Shown: piece after piece, positions 6,257 to 11,523 of the stretch
Layout: each line of letters starts with the position of its first letter
Position numbering within the stretch: the first letter of the stretch is position 1
DNA from: Coemansia sp. RSA 922
Taxonomy: Eukaryota > Kickxellomycota > Kickxellomycetes > Kickxellales > Kickxellaceae
Assembly (NCBI GenBank): GCA_027577415.1
Contig: JANBQS010000822.1
Coordinates: 1 to 11,523 of the forward strand
DNA length: 11,523 nt
Direction of reading: 5' to 3'
Made by a program: the position numbers and the translations under genes
Notes under the pieces: model-generated
The model's input: the letters and a program-made list of their open reading frames with translations, nothing else
What the model was told of the DNA's origin: nothing
Databases searched by the model: none

Positions 6257-7429
6257 TCACGCTTTGGCTGCGGCCTCTTCCATTCGCTGGCTTTCTGTCT
6301 TAGTAGTCTCATCGGCAAAGTGCACTCGCAGCTGGGGAGCGTCGTATGCAATTGCCATTAGCTTGCGCAGCAAGTCCTGACTGCCCTTGCTAAGCTGTCC
6401 CAGCCCTGGGTCATTCATACTGACCACCACCTGCGCGTCCTTTCCCTTTTTGTTTTCCTTTTTCTTCGCAGAAGCCGTGCTGGCAAGCACCTGGGCCAGC
6501 GGCAATTCGTCATCATCGTCCACAACAACAGCAGCAGCTTCGGCTCCCGGCTCGGCGCTGTCCATTTGCAGAAGGAGAGCGGCTCGGTCGGCCATGACCT
6601 TGGAGTACTCAGCGTCAGCCAATACATGCTGGCACTTGATGTCATAGACGGTCGATGCGGCGGTGTCGTAGAACATGGGGTCGGCGCACAGTCTCGGAGT
6701 ATTAATGATCATGGCGTAGCTGCACACCTCAACCTCCTCGACCATGGCAATGCGCTCAGGCCCGTGCGGGTCGCAGTGGTACTCAATCTCAATCTCACGC
6801 GGCTCCCTAGTCATATCACACAACGTGCCTCCGCCCCACACCTGCGTCAAGTACCGCGACCGCCCTATCCTTCGTACCTTGTCTTCGTCATACACCTCTA
6901 AGCGCTTCGAGTGCAGCCCCAGCCGGAACTCTATCTCCTGCGCCTTGCCCGACTTGTCTGGCGCCAGAACATGGAACTGCCGCACATACTGGTTGTGGCA
7001 GTACTCGAATGTCCACCACCCGCCCACATACGTCAAACACCGCTCCTTCAGCGGCTCTAGCAGCTCCGCCCCACGCTCTACTGCCACCAGCGGATCTACT
7101 TCCTCTTCCTCGGGCGCCGTATCGTTGCTAGCTGTTTCGTTGACGCGTGGCATCTGGCACAGCATCCGCCACGTCCGCCCAACTCTGAGTACCAACGGGT
7201 CGTAAACAATGTTGCTCTGCGCTAATACTTCGTCAGTGTGGCCGGAGCTGAGCTCTGCGACTTTCTTAGGTAGCTCAGAGTCAGCCAATAGGTCACCTAG
7301 TATTTTTACTTGGAACCGCGGCGCCTCACGCAGGTCCTCCATGATAGCAGCCGGGTTAACTGTCGCTCCAACAAATGTCTTTGGCGCGACAGACAGTCCA
7401 AGAACTGCCACCACCAATGAATGCCACAT
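6257..7429 (-). CDS. YOS9: OS-9/Yos9-type ERAD lectin with MRH domain
   Basis: An ER-lumenal lectin that reads trimmed N-glycans on misfolded glycoproteins and passes them to the Hrd1 ubiquitin-ligase complex. 390 residues; the start is the ATG at 7427-7429 (MWHSLVVAVLGLSVAP), a signal peptide. The mannose-6-phosphate receptor homology domain spans about 85-255. It shows C131, the tandem tryptophans W138-W139 in VGGWWTFEYC, Q151 twelve residues later, an Arg (R208 or R211) in the WGGGTLCDMTREPREIEIEYHC stretch, E232 and Y238 in VEEVEVCSY, and C248 after INTPRL. These are the sugar-contacting positions known for OS-9. A charged Lys/Glu-rich linker follows (about 300-335), then a conserved-looking C-terminal helix region. 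No HDEL-type retention signal is present; it ends AAAKA. The last codons are duplicated at 4822-4893. Confidence 0.88.
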   Translation of the reverse strand: MWHSLVVAVLGLSVAPKTFVGATVNPAAIMEDLREAPRFQVKILGDLLADSELPKKVAELSSGHTDEVLAQSNIVYDPLVLRVGRTWRMLCQMPRVNETASNDTAPEEEEVDPLVAVERGAELLEPLKERCLTYVGGWWTFEYCHNQYVRQFHVLAPDKSGKAQEIEFRLGLHSKRLEVYDEDKVRRIGRSRYLTQVWGGGTLCDMTREPREIEIEYHCDPHGPERIAMVEEVEVCSYAMIINTPRLCADPMFYDTAASTVYDIKCQHVLADAEYSKVMADRAALLLQMDSAEPGAEAAAVVVDDDDELPLAQVLASTASAKKKENKKGKDAQVVVSMNDPGLGQLSKGSQDLLRKLMAIAYDAPQLRVHFADETTKTESQRMEEAAAKA

Positions 7430-7533
7430 CAAAAGAAAAAAAATGTAATTGGGCTCCTAAAAAAAAAAATTAAATATTGAAAAGTAAAGAAAAGAGCCTC
7501 TGCCCAATGATATCACAACAGCGCCCTTCTCGA

Positions 7534-7737
7534 TCATGCTCCGCTGATGCCCTTGTCCTTGACCCTGTAGTTGTCGTCAAACGTCACATACAAGTAGCTG
7601 GACGTGCTCTTAGGGCACGTAATCGTCACTCTCTTGTCCTCGACCACAGGGCTGTAGCTGCTGAGCGCCGCCAGCACATTATCCTTCCCGTCACCAACGT
7701 TGACTCCCGACAATAGGTTGTTGTAATGGTCAGACAT
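7534..7737 (-). CDS. Small protein, possibly I78 peptidase-inhibitor-like
   Basis: 67 residues, no signal peptide or membrane segment. The layout LLSGVNVGDGKDNVLAAL, then SSYSPVVEDKRVTI, then SSYLYVTFDDNYRVKDKG resembles I78-family inhibitors, which are about 70 residues and have a Gly early, an RV-x-V strand and an R-L-x-V-x-x-D-x-x-x-x-V hairpin. Key I78 features are weakened: the PDRLN-like loop is SSYLY and the intervening VT-DYRP stretch is about five residues shorter. The frame has an ATG start, a TATA-like box about 110 bases upstream on the same strand, and a relative candidate as its upstream neighbour. Gene reality is likely; family assignment is tentative. Confidence 0.55.
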   Translation of the reverse strand: MSDHYNNLLSGVNVGDGKDNVLAALSSYSPVVEDKRVTITCPKSTSSYLYVTFDDNYRVKDKGISGA

Positions 7738-7815
7738 GATATAATAAAAAATAAAAACTTGTATGTAGGCAGTTGCAAAAAGTTAAAAAAAAGTACCTGA
7801 GGAAGAAAAAAAGTT

Positions 7816-7834
7816 TGCTGCTGCTGCTGCTGCT
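7816..7834. repeat. (TGC)n microsatellite
   Basis: Nineteen bases of perfect TGC repeat (just over six units) in the promoter or leader of the 67-codon gene. Noncoding here. Confidence 0.9.
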
Positions 7835-7847
7835 ATCTCCCATCTCC

Positions 7848-7854
7848 ATTTATA
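7848..7854 (-). promoter_or_regulatory. TATA box for the 67-codon gene
   Basis: TATAAAT on the - strand, about 110 bases upstream of the ATG at 7735-7737, with the TGC microsatellite and A/T-rich leader between. Position and sequence fit a fungal core promoter. Confidence 0.45.
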
Positions 7855-7920
7855 CTCCGCTGCACGCCTCCCTTCTCAGCTGACGCCCATTTACAAATCG
7901 ACTGACCCCCCTAATCCTAG

Positions 7921-8328
7921 CTAGAAGAACTGCACTTTGGTGATCTTGTCGTCGGCGTCGCACATAATGTTCAGACGATTGGGACGCAAGTCGCGAGTAA
8001 CCCGAGTATTAGGCCAGATCACACGTACAGACTGAGGCAGCTCCGCCCATTTGACCTGCTGTTTCTTCTTCTTGTCCTCCTTCTTCGCCTCTTTGTCCAC
8101 CGACTCCTCGTCAGCTGAGCTCTCTTCGTCGGTGGGCTCGTCGACAGTAGGTCCCCGGTCTTCTGGCTCGGCATCGTCCATTTTTGGCTCAGCGTCGGCC
8201 TTTACTTGCTCGGGCTTCATGTCCTTCGGGTACTCAACCAAACGCTTGCCCACGTACATGGAGCCCCACTCCTCTTCTGTATGTTGAGTCGACTTGACTA
8301 CTTCGAGTTCCTGCTGCGAAAGGTTCAT
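7921..8328 (-). CDS. I78-type peptidase inhibitor domain protein with charged insert
   Basis: 135 residues from the ATG at 8326-8328. The C-terminus (about 98-135) reads LPQSVRVIWPNTRVTRDL then RPNRLNIMCDADDKITKV. This follows the I78 family pattern VRVI-x-P-x-x-x-VT-x-D-x-RP-D/N-RLN-x-x-x-D-x-x-x-x-I-T-x-V closely; known I78 proteins inhibit serine peptidases. An N-terminal YVGKRLVEY (about 25-33) could be the first I78 strand/helix. Between them lies a roughly 55-residue, highly acidic then basic insert (about 40-92, Glu/Asp/Lys/Pro/Ser). The usual final Cys-Gly is absent (ends VQFF). An in-frame ATG at 8425-8427 would add 33 residues including a hydrophobic stretch LLLFWLRLTLYIILFIEL, making it membrane-anchored or secreted; that extension is AT-rich and may be leader DNA. 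Target peptidase unknown. Confidence 0.68.
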   Translation of the reverse strand: MNLSQQELEVVKSTQHTEEEWGSMYVGKRLVEYPKDMKPEQVKADAEPKMDDAEPEDRGPTVDEPTDEESSADEESVDKEAKKEDKKKKQQVKWAELPQSVRVIWPNTRVTRDLRPNRLNIMCDADDKITKVQFF

Positions 8329-9733
8329 TAGTATACGGAGCTGAGATAGTTCAATAAATAATATAATGTAGAGTGTGAGTCGCAGCCAGAATAACAATAG
8401 TCGGTTTAGTTCTCGAGTAAAGGTCATAAATACCGGCAAATTTGCAAAAGTAAAAAATAAAAGCAAAAGTAAAAATAAGAAAGAAGAACTGAGAGGATCG
8501 TAAAAGACATTTTTCTTGGCGCCAAGCAATAAAAAAAATTACAATGAGGATCAGGGGACAAGTATCCCTCGCTTTGCATAAACTCGTGGAATTATGCGCT
8601 ATAGGCTTTCGCATATTTCGTCTCAAACATATGTTGTACAATATCTAAAACACCGCAATATTTGTTACAAGTCGTGAAATTGGTAGTGGCGCTATCAGTA
8701 TATAATGAAATCGGGGGAATTTCTTATGTTTTCTCGACTACTTGCCTTGTTATATACAGTCGAGTCCTGTTGTCGTACGCTAAGAGTGCGGCACACCGTC
8801 TTGGGGCGGAGTTACAATTGAAAACATCGTCATTTTTTACTGGCTGCATGATAAAAGTTATTACATCATCAACATAGAACCTAATTGTAAATTATTAGAA
8901 ATTACATACTTGATGTGCTCGATAATCATATCTTACGGCAGTAATCCTTGATACGTGTATTGTACACGATTGCTAGATTAGTTACATTTGCTAGTCGGCA
9001 CACACAGGAGTTTAGCGCGGGTACTAATTTTATCAATAAAATGCCCCGACGTTTTGAATAGTATTTTGACAAGTCTTAATCTCATAAGATCGGACGCCTA
9101 ATCCGATACATAGGACAACTCGTCCCTTTCAAGGTGATCTTTGTTGGCATACACTGAATAGAAACCTTACATACTCCTCAACGCTCTATTTTCTAAAAAA
9201 AAAAAATCATGCTTTTGCTGGTACCTTTCACTATCACGCGATGTTATGATTTATGTTGCTTGGCATGACTATCACCATCATTTTGATTAGTGGACCGCCA
9301 CCTCGGATTACTAGTGCCTTACGCACTGGAATAATTAAAGGTACACATTCGTGCGGCCGAAATTAATTTTGTATTCATGGAGGTTTCAATACTTCTTACT
9401 TAGTATACATAATATCACGTAATAAAACTACTGAGGGCGCCGCTCAAATATGGAGATATAAACCTGACACAGCTACGTCACTAGAAGTGAGGGGCAATTG
9501 GGTGGCGCAGGTAGGCTTAGTGTTTGGCCCAACAAATCAGGGATAGACAGAAACTCATAGAATTAACAAGCCTCCTATTGCTTACGTGGGACCGTCTGCC
9601 TTAAGCCATATAACGACGTATCCTTCTACAGCCTTGCGTAGTCCCTGGCATTTCTTCATTTCGCATTTTTTTATATTCCTACTTTACAAAAAAAATAAAA
9701 ATTACCCGCTTCATAAACACACTTTCTCACAAC
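8329..9733. other. AT-rich gene-poor interval
   Basis: About 1.4 kb with no frame I can support. It holds a 19-base short tandem repeat (GCAAAAGTAAAAA units at 8444 and 8463) in the leader of the I78 gene, a 12-base A run near 9195, and a small hairpin CGTGTA-TTG-TACACG at 8954-8968. A stretch starting TACAGTCGAGTCCTGTTG at 8755 recalls pogo/Tigger terminal repeats, but I find no inverted partner. The base composition contrasts with the GC-rich coding DNA at 1080-3500. Confidence 0.6.
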
Positions 9734-9745
9734 TATATATTTAAA
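9734..9745 (+). promoter_or_regulatory. TATA box upstream of the FunK1-like gene
   Basis: TATATATTTAAA ends 21 bases before the ATG at 9767, after a T/A-rich stretch. The distance is short for a fungal TATA, so the transcription start would be close to the ATG or the box may be fortuitous. Confidence 0.4.
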
Positions 9746-9766
9746 ACACTGTCGATTAAACAAAAA

Positions 9767-10627
9767 ATGGACCACACTGCACAAGGTAAGAATATGTTCT
9801 ACATTATTATTTAATTTTTTTACCACGCAGAGCAACGCACTGAACAAGTAAATTAATTTTTACACTTTTATTTTGTAGGACTTTTAACCCAGCGCCGTGC
9901 CTTTTGTGTGGATATGCACGGCGACATGTTCTTGGGTGGTAGACACCAAGACTCGGCAGCTGCAACCGAGCTGCGACTGCAGCAACGCTTGATGCCCGCA
10001 AGTGCACATTTGCAGGTACAGGCAGCAGCTGCGGGCGCCACTGCTATTGCAGATTTCTTACAAGAGAATCTGCCTCGAGATGCAGCAGTGCTGGCTCGGT
10101 TGCGGCACACGCGCCGGAGCATGTATACGGCTTCCTTAGCCGTAGGAGCCAGGATGCTGGGCGGTCGGCCAGTAGGCAGGGCAGCGCTGATGTTCGCCGA
10201 CAACAGTTGGCATGCAAGCCAGACGCCGAGCATCATGAGGGTAGGGATGGAGGTCGCCACCTCTGCCATTCGGGGTGGTCAACCGCTGGACATCCAGTGC
10301 TCTCCTATTGTCAACGGGATTTTGAGCTTTCAGCTGGGGCTCGGGAGCAGCGCAATGCTGGGCGTGGCGACGTGTACTGCCGCTGCTGTTGAGACACCCC
10401 TTGGGTCAGGCGTCATGGAGGGCGTCATGGAGGCGATGGACCACCACGCACAGTCCAACCCCGACGTCCGCTTCGCCTGGGCGATTGTTCTTGGGCCCGG
10501 CTGTGCGCGTGTGTGTCTGCTGGAACATGGAGCAATCCATGTTTCGGCAGTTCAGTACACCGCCCACCCTGCTGGCTGCCGCTTGCTTAGCGCCGCAGTG
10601 GCACACGCAGGTGGAAAGGTTGAGTAG
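9767..10627 (+). CDS. Possible FunK1-type protein N-terminal region, two exons
   Basis: Exon 1 is 9767-9785 (MDHTAQ plus one base) and exon 2 is 9879-10627, giving 255 residues. No family is certain. The stretch RFAWAIVLGPGCARVCLLEH followed by GAIHVSAVQY resembles the N-terminal region of FunK1 (fungal-type protein kinase, Pkinase_fungal) proteins, where an R-x-F-x-x-G-x-x-L-x-G-x-x-x-R-L-x-x-x-D-x-x-G-x-x-x-S pattern precedes the kinase. FLQENLP near residue 62 also fits the start of such proteins. The first half is Ala-rich. The frame stops at 10625-10627, far short of a kinase domain; the +1 frame continues with NPTMMWDKTNKQREI (10632-10676). This suggests a frameshifted or truncated gene. 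What else it could be: a lineage-specific protein. Confidence 0.42.
9786..9878 (+). other. Putative intron in the FunK1-like gene
   Basis: Donor CAAG|GTAAGA, acceptor TTTTGTAG ending at 9878, 93 bases, phase 1. The split Gly codon (G at 9785 plus GA at 9879-9880) restores one frame, MDHTAQ-G-LLTQRRAF. A competing acceptor, CACGCAG at 9830, leads into stops. Confidence 0.6.
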
Positions 10628-10774
10628 CAATCCAACCATGATGTGGGACAAGACCAACAAGCAGAGGGAAATCGGATGCAATAGCTCATATAGCACAAGC
10701 CTAATCGCCAATAGTCAGCTTACCTTGTATCTTGCCGTCCATTAATACCTCAAATGCTTTACACAGTACAGTGA

Positions 10775-10936
10775 TATGCTACTGACACCAATGGCAAGAT
10801 CCTATATATGCGTAAAGAATACTGGCTGATGGTCTGCAAGGATCTTGAGGACGACCAATTACGCGACGAAATCAGCATACTGCGCGATATACAGCCGATT
10901 CTAGATGAGGCGGTGTCGAAGGGTCATATCTTCTAG
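10775..10936 (+). pseudogene. Kinase N-lobe-like fragment, separated by stops
   Basis: This open stretch encodes TNGKILYMRKEYWLMVCKDL and continues DDQLRDEISILRDIQPILDE up to a stop at 10934-10936. The layout, a hydrophobic strand with Lys, a short loop, then E-x-x-I-L in a helix, is what the VAIK strand and alpha-C helix of a FunK1-type kinase would look like. It is in the same frame as the upstream 255-codon frame, but a TGA at 10772-10774 and the stop at 10625-10627 lie between, and no splice pair I tried bypasses both. I read it as a decayed continuation of the upstream gene. No catalytic loop or DFG follows. Confidence 0.35.
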
Positions 10937-11451
10937 CGATTAGAGTTAGGACGAACAATACCCATTACCTGTTATACGAGTGTAAGGTTCTAGAAATAAT
11001 GTAAAAGGAAAGGAAAGAAAAGATAGTTGATGATTCCCGTCCAGAACGTCGGGCGGGTAAGAGTATAAATACTAGAACGTATACTGTGATCATCACAGGC
11101 AACTTTAGCCATTGATATCACATGTGCTGTTCGAGTTAGTCTCGTGTTAGTCTGTTCAGCGAGGTTCACGTGTGACACCAACTGCATATTGGGGCCTAAG
11201 CCTCAGTTGTCATCATGACTTGGGAGGCGTGAGTCGAGTCTTCTGTGCTCCGTGCAAACCAGTATTTACCCCCCTCAAACATATTTTTGACGTTTAGCGC
11301 TGGGTTACACAGTAAGACTTGATCCAGATTTAGAGGCAGGTAGAGAGATGGGATGATGGTCTTTGCGCCTAATTTACTGCGACCTCCAGACTGACACTTC
11401 TCCAAAGCTTACTTGAAAACAACAATGAGCAGTTGTTAGCTCGAAGAAGTT
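10937..11451. other. Interval between kinase-like remnant and tRNA-Thr
   Basis: About 515 bases without a supportable protein gene. A TATAAATA at 11064-11071 is followed 13 bases later by a perfect inverted repeat CTGTGAT-C-ATCACAG (11084-11098). Further on, TGACACCAACTG near 11173 and CAGTTGTCA near 11203 form an imperfect inverted pair. AACAAC/GTTGTT at 11418-11437 is a small hairpin just upstream of the tRNA. A noncoding transcript is possible but unsupported. Confidence 0.4.
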
Positions 11452-11523
11452 GCCTTCTTGGCTCAGATGGCAGAGCGTCTGCCTAGTAAGCAGAAGGTCA
11501 CCAGTTCGATTCTGGTAGAAGGC
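11452..11523 (+). tRNA. tRNA-Thr (AGT anticodon)
   Basis: A full 72-base cloverleaf with no intron. The acceptor stem GCCTTCT (11452-11458) pairs perfectly with AGAAGGC (11517-11523). The D arm is GCTC/GAGC with an eight-base loop holding GG. The anticodon stem is TCTGC/GCAGA with loop CTAGTAA, giving anticodon AGT (11485-11487), which after A-to-I editing reads ACU, ACC and ACA threonine codons. The T arm is ACCAG/CTGGT with loop TTCGATT, carrying the B-box. No CCA is encoded, as in eukaryotes. The window ends exactly on the last acceptor base. Confidence 0.95.

Larger units (their letters stand above)
5097..6325. repeat. Tandem duplication, copy B unit
   Basis: Second copy of the 3497-4893 segment in the same orientation, from the HAD relic through gene B into the intact Yos9 3' coding end. 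Offset is 1600 bases at the left edge and 1435 at the Yos9 stop; most of the 165-base difference is the shorter glycine-rich linker of gene B. Confidence 0.85.

Noticed and set aside
7430..7432. Start of Yos9 one codon earlier.
   Set aside because: That codon is TTG on the - strand; the first ATG is at 7427-7429, directly before a signal peptide.
7814..7834. The TGC repeat as a coding polyglutamine or polyalanine tract.
   Set aside because: It lies between two genes, outside any supported frame.
8428..8529. A further N-terminal extension of the I78 protein up to 8529.
   Set aside because: The frame there opens with a non-ATG codon, runs through an A/T-rich short tandem repeat, and reads as Phe/Leu runs typical of a leader region.
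8755..8790. Terminal inverted repeat of a pogo/Tigger-type transposon, starting TACAGTCGAG.
   Set aside because: The similarity is from memory of short, loosely defined ends; I found no inverted partner, transposase remnant or target-site pair in the window.
8662..8877. A 71-codon frame on the + strand in the AT-rich interval.
   Set aside because: It starts with a non-ATG codon and has no domain, promoter or coding-like composition.
11196..11405. A 69-codon frame on the - strand upstream of the tRNA.
   Set aside because: It lacks an ATG at its left end, and the only internal ATG leaves a very short product with no recognisable feature.
1..11523. CRISPR array, prophage, insertion sequence or bacterial operon.
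   Set aside because: Introns, a Cdc13-type cyclin, an ER lectin and a CCA-less tRNA mark this as eukaryotic; no regularly spaced repeats or transposase genes are seen.

Overview
The window looks like nuclear DNA of a fungus, probably an early-diverging (zygomycete-type) lineage; this is inferred from gene content and gene structure. The introns are short, with GT-AG or GC-AG ends and TACTAAT/GACTAAC branch points. A Cdc13/Clb-type mitotic cyclin, an OS-9/Yos9 ER lectin and a Gpp/Dog-type HAD phosphatase are eukaryotic/fungal, and the window ends on a eukaryotic-style tRNA-Thr with no encoded CCA. I cannot name the species.

Layout, left to right. Positions 1-419 are the promoter and 5' leader of a three-exon B-type cyclin gene (420-2669, + strand), with a TATA-like box and an MCB-like ACGCGT. 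A HAD-family sugar/glycerol phosphatase follows (2856-3521, +). Then come two paralogous type I membrane glycoprotein genes on the - strand: copy A (3527-4564) and copy B (5118-6014). A Yos9/OS-9 ERAD lectin gene (6257-7429, -) follows, then a 67-codon gene (7534-7737, -) and a 135-codon gene (7921-8328, -). The 135-codon product carries a recognisable peptidase-inhibitor I78-type C-terminus; the 67-codon product may be a diverged relative. Positions 8329-9766 are AT-rich with no convincing gene. From 9767 there is a TATA-driven two-exon reading frame that resembles the N-terminal part of FunK1-type (fungal-type protein kinase) proteins. It is followed by a frame-disrupted kinase-lobe-like fragment (10775-10936), so it is probably a decaying gene. 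A tRNA-Thr(AGT) occupies the last 72 bases.

The best-supported structural story is a tandem duplication. The ancestral order was HAD phosphatase - membrane protein - Yos9, and a segment running from inside the HAD 3' coding end to inside the Yos9 3' coding end was duplicated. The evidence is reciprocal relics. A 25-base exact copy of the HAD 3' end lies beyond copy B (5097-5121), and a decayed copy of the Yos9 C-terminal codons, with an in-frame stop, lies upstream of copy A (4822 to at least about 4893). Copy B has since lost its original stop codon, gained three residues that end in the HAD relic, lost four of seven N-glycosylation sequons and lost much of its glycine-rich linker.

The second point of interest is the pair of small genes next to Yos9. 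The larger has an apparent I78 inhibitor domain split by a long, highly charged insert, and has an alternative upstream ATG that would add a membrane anchor. No operon-like logic applies here. A shared secretory-pathway theme (membrane glycoproteins, an ERAD lectin, possible inhibitors) is suggestive but may be coincidence.
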